Shown piece after piece: positions 30,743-44,290 of a DNA stretch of 64,000 nucleotides. Within the stretch, counting starts at the first letter, position 1. Every line of letters starts with the position of its first letter. Source of the DNA: Tubulanus polymorphus (taxonomy: Eukaryota; Nemertea; Palaeonemertea; Tubulaniformes; Tubulanidae); contig NC_134033.1 in assembly GCF_964204645.1 (NCBI RefSeq), forward strand, positions 16,184,155 through 16,248,154, written 5' to 3'. The notes below the pieces were generated by a model. That model did no database searches. It was not told the DNA's origin and saw only the letters and a program-made list of their open reading frames with translations. The position numbers and the translations under genes were made by a program.

Positions 30743-33700
30743 CTGTAATTGAAATATAAACACGATTTATTGATTATATCATATACAGGACTATAAAATA
30801 TCGATTATGAACACCGACATTTTACAATGCAGTTAATTGAACAGGTTCTAGGGGGCGTCTCGGACTAAATTCGAGGTTGGTTCACTCCATGGACATCCAT
30901 TTCATCAGAGAAAACAATGAACCTTTTAACTGCAGTTTTCATAGTACCTATTCTATTTGCGGTCCTTTTGTTCAAGAGAACCCCCTCCCACTATCACCCT
31001 GAGCTGCGCCGGAACAAAGAAAACTAGCATTCGAATGATTGTTAGTCAAAATTGGCACCATTGGCACAAATACCCATCAATGTAAGGCCAGTGGAAAGCC
31101 ATCCTACTCGCCTGGTCGATCCAAAGAAGATGGGTCCAATTTCACGGAGCGTGCAGTTGGGGGTTAGTATCTATGTTATTTATGTGTGTGGTATTTGTTA
31201 TTACTTATTCGTTTTAATTATGGACCAGGCAGTGCTGCCACCTAAGTTTAAGGCGTGTAGAATAAAGATGGCTGAATATTGAATTCTTGTTCTTCGTAGC
31301 ATCTGTCTTCATCCAGATCCATCGACCGACCTTACAAAATTCTTCTATCGTTTTAGACTTAGTATTACCTCGTTAAATAATTACATTTAATTTAATTCCC
31401 CTGTATAGAAATCGTACTGAAATAACTTGAATTCGATTGTCGTTTTTTGTATTGTTCTCGGTGTTGACACCCGCCGATACACCACCGTCAGGTTGGGTGA
31501 TAATAATATACCCACCATCGATTGGCATGGCAACTCTTAAGAGTAAATGCCTGATTTATGGTACATAGAAACCATTAACTGGTAAAGGAAGTGACGCACA
31601 AGCTGCACTAACAACAACTCAGTGTGACGTGTCAAATTATATACCTGTTGACGACTCATTATTAACCCTTCATTTACCAGACTTTACTGGATTCAGTTCC
31701 ACAATATTGTGAGGTAGTGCTAACTTTGAACTTTGGATTCAGTTCCACAGTTGTGAGTTTCAGTTACAGTTAGTTAAGTTTCAGTTAACTCTGAGCTCGA
31801 GATCCAGTTCCCCCGCAGTTGTGTGAATAAACTACTAGCTCAAGGAAGTATTCTCAGACGTGTTGATATCATTCTTTTTCGTTATTATTATGGGATTTTT
31901 CATCATTTCAACATAGTTTTGTCAATGGTTATCCGCAGTTGTTAGATCGAATTAACTCTGATTTATACTTATTCGTTAAAGCCCGACGCATACGGCATAA
32001 CAAAGCACATCGAAAAGGGTTTTCATGAAAAAAAACCGTTTTTTTTCGGTGCGTGTGGGGGCTTTACAATTAATTTAACTCTGAGTCCAGTGTACCATCC
32101 GATATAGCCTACAATGAAGATAGGCCTACGGAGAGCCGAGGCTCGGCATACAAGGCTTACTGTGGCAATCGAGGAACCGTTAGGGGCGTTAGTGAGAAAT
32201 CATTACAAATTAATTTAAAATCTGAACAAAATTTTCCCATTCAGTGACGAACTAAGGTCAAGCACGGTGGAGATCTCGTGGCGATGATGTCCTCTTACCC
32301 GTTACCCGTGAGTAGATACCGCCGGAAGTAATATAGCTATTTCCGGTTACGCATTTGATAAGGGCGTGACGTCGTGTCTGTGTCTGCAGCAGCTGCAGCA
32401 GCGGCGGCGGAGAGTTCAACACGATCAAATAACACGAACTATTATCATCACAATACGACAACAGATCAAAGGATTTTATTTAATATAAACGGCGCCCTTT
32501 TGATGTTTCATAAACACCGGTATCAGTTTCAAACTGTAACCGCTTCGTGTGTCGTGTTGTCATGGAAATATATCGTGATGAGTGATAATAGTTTTAAATT
32601 GGAAACATGTACAATCCTATATATACATATAAAACAGTCGAAAAGAATATAAAAGTGCTGAATTTGTTGAAATGGATTTCGAGTATATATCAGTTGAATG
32701 CAATTCAAGCTCTCTTTTAAAAGCACGTACTTTTTAAATTAAGAATTGACAATTTCGACACTTTGCAAAGTACAAACTGGGATGGGGTATCATTGAGCTA
32801 GATTGAGCTAGATTCGAGGATTTCCCCCATAAGGAGTGGGTCTAGTGGGGAACCCTAGTGGGAGCTTCGGAGGTCGGACACCTGCCTATCGAGGTGGCCA
32901 TTTTTGTCAAGACAGGTCGTTAATACCTACATATGAAATGTCACACTCAACCTCTGGGAAACTTCGTATGGATTTCGTCAAAAACATCTAAGAATGACGA
33001 CATTATGTTTTGTCAGGGAATATTTCCATGGCCCTTATCAGCCATCATAGAATACCCTTCATATTCTCCAGTAGCCCGCTGATTTTCTGAGAGTCCCATT
33101 GCGTAGTAGGGCACGTGTTATAATAGTCTAATCATACTTTCAGTGTTTTTTTTTATATTTTGATAATTCGAGGAAAGAATTCCATCAGATGGTTTATTCT
33201 TGAAGTGCCCGCTAATTATACTAGATCCCCCACTTATAAAAGACAGTGTAGTAGCAAGTGTTCTAATAGTCTGAAATCATTTTTCAGTATTTTTTCTAAA
33301 TATGTATCTTAATAATTCGAGGGAGGAATTGAGTGTTTATCACATATAGTTTATTCTACGGTCGGTGCTCGGCGTCATCAATCACTAGCACTAATTGGTT
33401 CCATATCATACCGCGGATTGACGCTAATTGCCTACTGGACCTTTAAAGAAACAATTACTGTCGAATTTCTACGAACTGCTGCTCGGTCCAGTAACGGTTA
33501 CCCGGGTAAAGCATGCATGACTAGTATATTAATTCTCGACAGTCGTAGTTATGAGTCTTGTTAACGCGACGCGATATGTTCCTAATATGCGCACCTCTCA
33601 TAAATCTTCGATTCGCGCTCTGCCCCTCCCGTTCGAGCAATCTCGCTCTCGCCGGTAAATGGGGATTTTATGATCGCTAATATGCCTGCAAGAGTTGATA

Positions 33701-33904
33701 GAACGTCTACGAGGCTTTTATGCGGTGTAGCAGCGCGCGCGGTGGTGAAGCGAATTCTCACAACGACATAACCACATTGCCACCATCATAAGTATCCCTA
33801 TTGTTTATCCATATCTTTAGTTCAACTGTTTATGGCGTATATAACCCCTACTTTGTATCGCAAGTCTCTTTGTTATGGTCAGTATATAATCGCTAAATTG
33901 TGTC

Positions 33905-34050
33905 GTTACTTCGATTCCCGATTTCGAAATCAAACCCCCTGTTTCGCTCCCGGCAGGTGTGTTGGGTTTGTAACGGACACCAAATCATAAGAAAAACAAA
34001 TCAAGCGAAATCTACAAATCGAATAAATAACAGGGTCAATCTCTATTCTA
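33905..34050. repeat. Dispersed repeat (CAAACCCCCTGTTTCGCTCC family), copy 1
   Basis: Contains CGATTTCGAAATCAAACCCC, a CGGCAGGTGTG block and AAATAACAGGGTCAATCTCT. Matching copies lie at 37825-37960, 43075-43225, 56095-56255 and, diverged, 41985-42090. Copies share an internal order but no clear inverted ends, so a SINE or a solo element end is possible. Confidence 0.65.
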
Positions 34051-35034
34051 AGATCGAAAACGGCATTTTTGGCGTACATAATATATTTGAAGTGGATTTT
34101 ATCGTCATCTTAATAGAGAATTTTGATGGAAAATGTAAATGCAGGTATCAGCAAACTACATGTATTTTTATTGGTAAACTGGTGTACTGGCGTGTGTATA
34201 AGCGAAGAGTGCAGCTATAATTTTATGTATGAAGACAGAATGATACTTGACATATGACAGTTAGAGCTCAGATTATATTAGCTCACGTGACAGCTAAGAG
34301 CACTGCGACCCTACTTCATCGCGCTCGGATTTATAACCGGGATTCGAACCCACTAGCTCGCTCTCTCTGTATATCAAATAACTATAAATCTGTCGGATGG
34401 CATTAAGTAAATGATACCGCGCGGATGTTATCGTTCGCGGTTTATTCCTAGATAAATATTCATTGCGAAGAAAACTGTAAATCCGCACTATTAGGACCAA
34501 AACGATTAATACATGACGGCTAAAACGGTATTTCAATTCGTTTTCGCAGAAACTCATAGTTCTACCAGGGAGGAATCCTGGGTCAGGGATATTTGGGGTA
34601 TTTTGGATATTATGACTCGGATTTCGACGGACACCACACATACGAGACCCTGTAAAAGGTATAAATACAAATTCGTCTTGTTACAGTCAGACCGGTCTAT
34701 CTTAACTCGTTTTAGGAGTTAATCGCTTTTTCTCGGAACTGGGTCCTCCCGCGTGTCGATGTGGGAAGTCTCGGAATGGCCGTTGTTGGAATCTGTTCAA
34801 TCAGTTCAAACTCACGGAAGCTTAGTCACGTGACGTTGATGACAATGCGTAGTTATTTACGAGTCTCGCAGGTGAAAATGTAATCGCATTCTGTCTGATG
34901 TCTACTGCTCCCCGCTGCCGACCCGCTGCCGATCCGCTGCCGTCCGATGCGTTTCTATTTCATTTATTATTTATATCGATATTGTCAAATTGTCAATTTT
35001 TAGTTAACCGTGATTTTATCACCCGACAGTACCG

Positions 35035-35130
35035 CAGCGCACACCGCAGCGCACACCGTATACCGCACATTGTAGCGCACACAACAGCCCACACCGCAGC
35101 CCACGCTGTGGCGCACACTGCAGCGCACAA
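35035..35130. repeat. Degenerate GCAGCGCACACC tandem repeat
   Basis: About eight variants of a 10-14-bp unit (CGCAGCGCACAC, CACAGCCCACAC). Low complexity, non-coding. Confidence 0.75.
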
Positions 35131-36026
35131 TGTGTAATAATGTCTTTTTCTCAGTGAAAGATCACTTGAAAGCTCGAAAGTTACGAGTTTTAGAATTCGG
35201 CTCTGATACTTTTCAAATGATTTCCAAAATATGCACGTTTCACTGGATTATTGTTAACCAAACACTTTGAATAACGTGTTCACAGTGTTCACAGTATGTA
35301 TATATGGGATATTTGATTTTCAGACGATGGTGAAAGATGTTTTTGACAGTTTAATTAAAAAGAATCCATCAGAGAAACGACGATCGGTAAACATTTGAAG
35401 AACGTGATTTTACAAATTATTCGATTAATACAACGATTCAGTATAGTTTAACATCAGTGTGGCTTTTAAAATAACGCGCGTTATCGAGATTCCGAGATGT
35501 GAGGTTTGGGTGAGAGCGGAGGAGGGGAATCTGAGGTACATGATCAGTTTTCTGGGTGAGAGCAGAGGAAGGTCTGAGGTACATCGGATGAGTGACAGGG
35601 GAAACTGATATGGATCATGATTTCAAGATCAGTTGACTCGTGTGTGTGGGTTCTTATGGGCGAGGGAAACAGGGGGACGACTAACCTAGTCCTTCTAGGA
35701 GGCATGGGGACCAAACAGAGTCCTGTATGATACACGGGAAACCGCCACAGAGTCCTTTACGATAAGGGACCACCTAGAGTCCAACAGAAAGGAGGAGGGA
35801 CCAACAATAAAATGCTGTAGGACGATGAAAGAACTATGACAGTTGAGTTTCCTACGCAAGAAAGATTAAAGCCACGATCACACGGAGATGATTTTGGCCC
35901 GGATCAGACCCGAGCCAAATTTGGCCCGGGCCAAAAACGCTCGTGTGATTCCTGTGCAGGGGAACTGAGCACCGAAAAGCAGTGTGATAAGTATGGGCTG
36001 AGATAGAACTTAACGCGACGGAGGGG

Positions 36027-36232
<206 letters not shown>

Positions 36233-37214
36233 GGTTCGGGGCAGGATAATATTGAGTTGCGTTTGGAAGCTAACGGCGAATTATTATTAGTCAGCATTAA
36301 ATGAACAGCACATCAGCATCAACTGCGTATCCGCGCAATGAATCGATACGTTTTCATCAGAAACTAAATTAAAAGAAGCAACGATAGAAGAAAAACGGCG
36401 ATTACCGCGGATCAGAAAGGATGGAGAGAGAGGGGGAGGCATGGGAGTCGGAGCGGGTCTGATTGCCTGTTAGTCACTGTAATAATAATCATCGCTCTTC
36501 TAAGTTGCGAGGGTAAAATAACCAAATTGATTGACAAGTTAATTGCTCGATTAACAAACTGATTGACAGATTTTTAGCGGTGCTTCTCGAACTAATCGCG
36601 TTGGTGTAAAAGATTGATTTTGTAAAAAAATACTCGGGCCTGATCCTGTTACCAAATTCAGAGGCCCAGCAGAATTATGAAATTGGCCCAGAATGAAATC
36701 GAACGTTGGTTTTCATATAGACAAGTAGTGACTGTTTGCAAAACCATTGAAGGAAAAACCGTAATATTGATGATGAAAATCTAGCAAAGTTAGCGCTCCA
36801 TAATCAACAACACATGGTTGTAACTGAGTTAAACAAAGCAATTTGTCACGTGACTAGTGATGCCCTCAAGAATATTTGCTAAAACACATCTCAGTTGCTG
36901 TCGATGTGTGCGCTATGGACCGAGCGACCACGCCACGCAGTTGCTGGTTTTCATTAGATTGTCGATGTGCGCGGGTACTCGCTCACTAGCAACTAGTTGT
37001 CTCCAGTCGCTTTGTCGATGTATGCTTAGCTTTAAGATTCGTTTGTTATGAGCAACCAGTTTCGAAAATGGCTTTGAGTCAAAATGTCTTTGAGCTTTTG
37101 ACAATGTCACTAGGAAGAGACATTCACTTAGTCGAGTGTTCGCTACTCTCCTAGTTTTTCTTCAGTGGAGTCGAAAGTTTTCGTTGCTTAAGTCGCTACA
37201 GCGAAAACTATAAC

Positions 37215-37381
37215 CCTGGGCCCGGTTTCATAGACTGAGTATCAAAGTTATCCCTGGGGGTAAATCCTCAATCTGGGTGACAACCACCATAGTAACAATG
37301 AGAAACCATGGTTATAACTGACAAATTTCAAAATGTTCCCAGGGACTATTTTTCTTCCACGTCTATGAAACCCAGCCCAGG
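37215..37381. mobile_element. Foldback element (CTGGGCCCGGTTTCATAGAC ends)
   Basis: CTGGGCCCGGTTTCATAGAC is mirrored by GTCTATGAAACCCAGCCCAG. The interior holds the inner pair CCATAGTAACAATGAGAAAC/GGTTATAAC. It is a diverged relative of the elements at 25333-25565 and 55002-55114. Confidence 0.65.
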
Positions 37382-38699
37382 TGAGGAATACCATAGTAAC
37401 GGCGCGAGGAACCATGGGAATAATAGCATCGCACCCAACACGGGTTGATAAGTCATATTTCTGCGACATTATTATCATTATGAATTTTATTGCTCTTATA
37501 ATGAGCAGTTACTGCACCGGTTGACCTCTACCCGGTCCATTAACGGTAATCCCATTAAATCAATTAAATATTAAGCTGATAATTAACGCTCGCTTACCAG
37601 GGCTGCTCACATTCAACCTTCGTTTCCAAATACAGCGAATTAGCATTGAAGTAGTGGGGCTTCAAAAATCTACCCACCAACATCTACCCGAGAAATAACA
37701 AAACACCACACGGACTTTTTACACGTGAAAAACGACCAAAAAACGGAAAAATGGGAAAACCTTGTATCTTAGTTATCAAAAATCTCGATGTATTAAATCT
37801 GACAGCCAACTACATCAACCCCAATCAGTCAAACCCCCTGCTTTTGCTACAGGCAGGTGTGGTGGGTTTGTAAGGGACGCCAAATCAAAACAAATCAAAT
37901 AAATTCTACCAATCAAATAAATAACAGGGTCAAACCCTATTTTAAGATACAAAAAAGCTACCATCACAAAGTACATATAATTTCGGGATTATTTCTTCCG
38001 AATTTAGATTCTGAAAATGTTTGCATGCTAGAAAAATTCTAAATTTTTCCAGGGTGGCCCGACCACCGTGTCATAATATAACCAAGTCAGTCATCAAGAA
38101 AGTGACTTTTTCCAGTCAGATATTGGCCGTGATAGTTCTACCGATGATACTTATGTCCAGACACATCTGCTGATTGGGTGCGTAATTCCCCCGGTAAGAC
38201 ATTATACGTGACTTCAAGTTTGCATCGCTGGAAGTTTCCTGATGGCTGTTTGTTTAAGGTAATGCGCGCTATGACTGTAGGAGACACAGAGTCAGACAGT
38301 CACAGGGTGAACTCTATGGTAATGACAATCCAAGAGACATTAGTATCAACTCATTAGCCTCGGTGATAGATGGGTCGACGTCACATTACCAGTAACTATT
38401 ACCAGTTCCATCCATGTTAACTACAGACAAAAAAAACTATTGCAGCCAATAATACCAGAAACAATGTGGATTCAGCCCGATACGCATGTATATGATTATC
38501 GATACTATGTCACTTGCAGCTCGAAGGACTTTAGAGGGCAAGCTTTATTCGGACTCAGTAGCTTATTGGCCACAATGTGATGCGTTTTTTGTTGTTAACT
38601 ATTTTCTTATTGCTTTAACGTTTTGGTAACGGATGATTTCAGTAAGATAGAAAACTCGGGTATTGTTAGTAATGTTAACTGACTGGTGACCAGTTAACG

Positions 38700-38860
38700 C
38701 ACCTGTTTGGTTACCAGAACCGCACCTGACTAGTAACCAATAGGCTGCCACACCTGACTAGTGACCAGTTACCGCACCTGACTGGTGACCAGTACTGCGC
38801 CTGACTCGTGACCAGTACTGCACCTGACTGGTGACCAGTACTGTAACCAGAACCGCACCT
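38700..38860. repeat. CACCTGACTGGTGACCAGTA tandem repeat
   Basis: About seven variants of a 20-26-bp unit that is itself partly palindromic (ACTGGTGACCAGT). Non-coding. Confidence 0.85.
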
Positions 38861-39069
38861 GACGGGTTTTAGAGTTTGAGTTGGAGGTGTCAGCAATGAC
38901 TCCGACCACACATAGAATTCGATGATCGTGTATGAGTGGCTTATCTTCTAATAAAGCTTCTGATTAAGTTCGGGTTTTGAAGATAATTTATTTCTGTTCA
39001 TCAAAATGGGAACCCACAGCTATCCCAATAGATGGCGTGACGAACAATATGTCGAAAGTTGTCAAAATT

Positions 39070-39122
39070 GGTTCCCATTGTTTTGATACGTATGCCCGAG
39101 GGCCCGGGTTCGAGTCCTGCTA
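39070..39122 (+). other. tRNA B-box-like sequence
   Basis: GCCCGGGTTCGAGTCCTGCT contains an exact GGTTCGAGTCC B box, but I see no A box or closable cloverleaf upstream. It may be a tRNA or SINE relic. Confidence 0.3.
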
Positions 39123-42100
39123 GCTTCAGAATTACCACCGACCTAGGATAAGGATAACGGTTAAGCTAGGTTTATTTTGGTAAACTTGTCAACAACACGC
39201 AAGTTTGGATACACTAAAAAAGCCGATTTCGAATGCTGACAATTTTTACTGACATTTTCCTCCAATCCCCACTTGCGTTTAACTGCTAAATACGGAATGT
39301 AACGGGAGCTGAGAATGATGTCAACTATGACGTCATCTCTCAACCGTCGCTTCCCCGCTAGTTCGACAAAATCACGTGACCGCAGCCGCCGCCGGTGGTG
39401 TCGTCTGCTATGAGATTCCGCCGTTAATATCGCGCTACATTTTATCGAAGTGTAACCTGCACTTCACTAGTCAAGTATCAGTTAAGTGTATCTACCTTAT
39501 AAAACACCGGTCTCACCGGTCAATCAATCATCCTTGTGTAAATACACCTATAGGGGGCGTAAGTAGTCTGATCAATTTATCATCCCCTGTGTAAACAAAA
39601 TTCAGGTTACGTCTATAGGTGGCGTTAGTAGTTTACCTTGATAAATTGCTTGCAGCACGACCAAACAGCGCGTAACCAGTCCAATATCCATCTCTGTTCC
39701 CGATATCCATTCAATAGCTGCGACAAGCGTAACCAGTCCAACCAGTATAATGCACGCCGTCCCTCCCGAGAATTCCACGCGGCAACCAGTCTATTTATTT
39801 GATACGGATCTAAAAAAGGAAGACAAATTAAAAATCAATCGACCGAAACTCAGTCCCCAATAATCCCCGTAAATCCCTTGACTCAATACGTCAAGATAAT
39901 CTTCATAATGTTGTATCCACGAAATACTGATTAAACCCGGTATTTCAGATAGCGTCGAATCCGGGCCACATATTCGTGACACTTTGCAGAACTCTCGACT
40001 AATTCCTACTCATAACTGTCAAAAAATATTTGCGTAGATAATCTACGGAAAATTACGTTTTTAAAGCGATGCTGCATAAGCCATAAATGCATCCCTAAAA
40101 ATGAGCCTCCGGATTGAATTAATCCTTCGCGAATAAAGAATTCGGAAACGAAAATTACAAAAAAACCATAGTTCCACAGTTAAATATCCTAGAAGTAAAA
40201 TCTTTACTCATAACTGTGGAATCGGGTCCTAGGTCTGGAGAATGAAAAAGTTGAAGCTTAATACGGTTTGTTCGCATGGAAAACATGCAGTTATCATTCG
40301 CAAACTATGTAATTGTAATTGTATATAAATTCGATTTTAAATTTTGTCGTGAAACTGGTCCCGACTCCAGTCAAATATTAGCTGAGAACTATGGACCCGG
40401 TTGTCGGCAAAAATCCGAAAGAAAAACAAACTTGACATTCGTTAAAATTCGTCGTCATGAGCTAATTTTATGACTGTAAATTCATCGCGCAAAATCGTTG
40501 TAATTTATTTCGGTGAAATTCTGTGACCGTAAATGAAGTTCAAACCACACTACGAAACTGTATCGTGTTTTGTATTATGAACTATTGCTGTTTTTATAGA
40601 TTTGATGGTTTGTGATAACGAGCAAGCAGCTGTCAACATATAACGAGCCGACATACTCTGACGCTCGGAGGGTGTATAGTAGTTATTTGTGAGGAGGTGT
40701 TCTGTTTCTCGATGGCTCTCTTCGCAGACGATCTAGCTGTCATTTTCTATGAGTACTAAGTGGTATTTGAGAGACGAGAGTTTGGATCCTCGGGGAATTC
40801 GGGTGTTAACTCGATTCTCATCTTGTAAATCGCTGCGGGATGATCAATTTCACAACTAACCGACCGACTCATGAAACTTGTATCATATCATTCGCGATTG
40901 AGCTATCGTTCTGTCTCGTCGTTTCTCGTCGTTTCTCGCTCTGACCAACGCGTCATCGTAGCGCCAAGTGGAACTGAATATTCGCACGACCCGTACAGTC
41001 AACTGGCTATTGGTTGCTAGAAAATTAGTTTCTTTTGTACGATAAGTGCCTCGTAATCGCCGATTTTATCTATTTTCCAAAAAAGAAAAACAAAAAAACC
41101 TGTTTCTAAAAAGAACATCCTTTATCGTCGCTTTAATGATTGGATTTGAAGTCAAAATCCCGAAACCGTTAGGATATAGATAAGATATTCTATCAATTTG
41201 CGTGGGATCTTATTCGTGGTCTGAACTGAGGTGAATCCCGAATACAAATACAGCATCAGTGAGTTAACAGTTAACTCTGAGTTGAAATCAGTTCATTTCC
41301 AACGAGTTTTAAACCCCAGTCTAATACAAACTCACAACTGTCGAACTGGGTCCAGAGCTGCAAAAACACCGAAAACACCCTCCCGGGGCCCAGTCACTTA
41401 GAGTCAACTCTTGAGTTGAGATCAGTACATTTCCAATGAGTTACCTTTTACGCTTAAGTCAAATCCTAACATACAACTGTGGAACTGAGTCCAGCCCTTT
41501 TTTCGAACGATCATTTTTGACTGATTCAAACCAATTATCATCTAGTTTTCTCTGGGAGTCTGTTAATATTCGTCCTATAAACCTCTCAGAACGATCGATC
41601 GATAAAACCCCAGCTGTAATTTCTAATTAAAACTAATGACAATCTCGATGCTGACGAGAGAAAGATGTGAAAATCTAATTTGTGTAATCACTGTTTTACG
41701 ACTCGAGAAACATTAAAAACACAGTTTGGGGCCATTGACTGAAGGGGGCTTCATGGGTACAATATTGGCACAGTTTGGGTCATTGACAAAGTATGTACGC
41801 ATCTATGGGGGATGGGGGCTTCGGGGTACAAAATTAGCCATTTTCCTTCATGCACATATAATGCTAAATATTTTGTGCGGATGAGTGATGAACCAGTGGC
41901 TTACCTGTTCAAGTTCCAAAATATCTAATCATGTATTTCGATTGAAACTAGAAATTAGGTAAATTCGACCGATCATCCTGTGTCAGTATTTCGATTTCCG
42001 ATTTCAAAATGTAAGCATCAAATCAAAACCAAATCAATAACATAAATAACAGGGACTAACATCCCTATTAGAAAGGATCGTCAAAAAGAATTGTCATCAA

Positions 42101-43889
42101 AATTTGGGTTTGCACTCTATGAACTGTCCATTACATCCAGCTCCATCTAAACGATATCTTGTGTACAAAAAATGCTCAAAAAACCATTTTCGACACGTTT
42201 TCGAATTCGGAAGTTTTTCTTGACATTGAGTGTTTAAATACGCATAAAATCGGGCACTGATTCGACCCTTTTGGATAAGCATCGATAGATTTTTGGATAA
42301 GAGATCAGAAAACGCTTTCAAATGTCGGAAATCTCGTTACATAAATCGGTCGTAAGAGAGATCAGTAAGATCACGAAGGGCGCTGACAACTTGCAGCAGC
42401 GGCAGCAGCAGCAGCACTCATAAACAAATTGAAGGGCTGAAAAATCCGAGAAATCTGACATGAAAATACATTAGTTAAATGTGTTCTACTCTCTCACTGG
42501 ATATGATGATGTCAGACGATTTTCCGTAGTCCATTAAAACATCAGATCGGAGTAGATCAGAAAGCCTTTTCCTCCGTCGCCAGCGACTGCTCCACGCTGT
42601 ATACAGCGAGGGGCAGCAGAGAGAGAGAGAGAGAGAGCAATCTCCGATAAAAAGCATTACAGGATACAGAGGCGGCCAAGAGAGCAAATTATTATTGAGT
42701 CGATTTTTTGCCGTTGATATTGAAATAGGATGAATCATACGTACAGCTACCGGGCCGTCTGCTAACAGGGAGCCGCCCGTCCTCCTGCAACTCCCAAGTG
42801 AAAAGTTTCCTAAAATATCCCATCCGTCCCGACTCCTTGGGCTTCCTAAAAATCCTTGAGTGCCTCACAACCGCGGTATTCCGAATCCGACAGTCAATGA
42901 TCGAAAGATGAGAAAAATCTAGCAATATGAAAAGCCAGAATCAAGGCTCCGTTGCGTGGTCTTGACGTAAGAGCGTCGTGTGGTTTGAAGACTGGTCTAA
43001 AGTTGTTGGATTGGTTGAAGAAACAGAATTTCCCAATTGTAAACTTCGATTCAAACAAAAAGATTCTGTAAATTCGACCGCTGATCACGCAACTTCGATT
43101 TCCGATTTCAAAAGCAAACCCCCTGTTTCGTTCCCGGCAGGTGCGGTGGATTCGTAAGGGACACCAAATCAAACGAAATCTACTAATCAAATAAATAACA
43201 GCGTCATTCCCCGTTTTAAGAATCGGAATGAACTTAGTCTGGCCTTATATGTAAGCCTTGTCTGTGCAACGACTGGCTACGGCAATTTTTTCCTTTATGC
43301 GAATTATCGAGGAATAAACAAAACAGGCGTAACTCAAAATCAACGAGTCGTATACGTCATATAAACATATATACTTCTGGCTCGGAAAAGTTTCGAATCA
43401 ATGGAATCTACCGACCAGCGATATCAATTTTTAATTTTTAGTGAATTACGCGCGCACACACACAATTGATTAATACGTACGTATCCCTTTCTAAACATAC
43501 GAGTTACCCACAGGCTATAAACATCAAAGTACGTGCTATAAAATATTTACATACACCCTACATTGAACTGACTCTAACTCCATCTCTCTCTCTCTCTCTC
43601 TCTAGTCAGGTGCCGGTGTTCAGGTGTTTATATTGTGTAAGTGGTATCGGTAAATTGATTGTTTCATATTCTATTGTTGAATTACAACAACCAGTCGGTG
43701 GATAAAACGCCCGCTCAAATTCTCCGTCAAGTAGCAATACCGAAATTCGATACCGGGGGGTTACTTCTATACTACCAGCTCGGGAGAAAGTTATACGGAC
43801 CTAACACACATCGTGGGCAATGTAATTCCCACTATCGGTGACTGACTATGATTCAATTGAAGAAAATATTCACAATTATGACGAAAAAC

Positions 43890-44290
43890 TAAGAGAGTAG
43901 CGACGTTTTTTACTCAATGTTCTATAAGCTCGTTTCAAAGCTTTTTCAAAAATAGCCCGTCGAGCAATTGAGTCTAAACGGCACAATAATTAATACTTTC
44001 TCAGTTGTAAAAATGGCAGAACTGAGTCTAAACGTCACTAAACTCTTGAATTGTTTATTTAAATGGCTCATATCGAGTCTATACGTCAGTACTCTCTTAG
44101 TTTTTGAAAATGTCTCGTAGAATTGAGTCTAAACTTCGCAACTCTTAGTTTTGAAAATGGCTTATAGAATCGAGTCTAAACGTTACTACTCTCTTAGTTT
44201 TTGAAAATGGCTCAAAGAATTGAGTCCAAGCGTCACAACTCTCTTAAAGTTTTCAAAAAGGCTCACGAAACGTCAATACTGTCTTAGTTT
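43890..44290. repeat. Degenerate tandem repeat, about 55-65 bp
   Basis: Six to seven diverged units containing AATTGAGTCTAAACGTCA, ACTCTCTTAGTTTT and GAAAATGGCTCA. The same words reappear in the foldback at 48108-48214, so that element may have seeded the array. Confidence 0.65.

Larger units (their letters stand above)
30743..36000. other. Gene-free stretch with repeats
   Basis: No convincing coding exon was found, although the missing 5' end of the THSD1-like gene should lie in or beyond this stretch. Recognisable content: a CAGTTCCACAGTTGTGAGTT dispersed repeat (31680-31830), a decayed piece of the inverted-repeat/minisatellite family near 31830-31920, short CAG/CGG repeats at 32380-32412, and a dispersed repeat at 33905-34050. 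Confidence 0.5.

Noticed and set aside
35035-35130. CRISPR-like array
   Set aside because: Units are 10-14 bp with no spacers of constant length; this is a degenerate simple repeat in a eukaryotic genome.
43466-43841. Overlapping plus-strand ORFs around (TC)n
   Set aside because: The frames run through a microsatellite and have no recognisable protein content.
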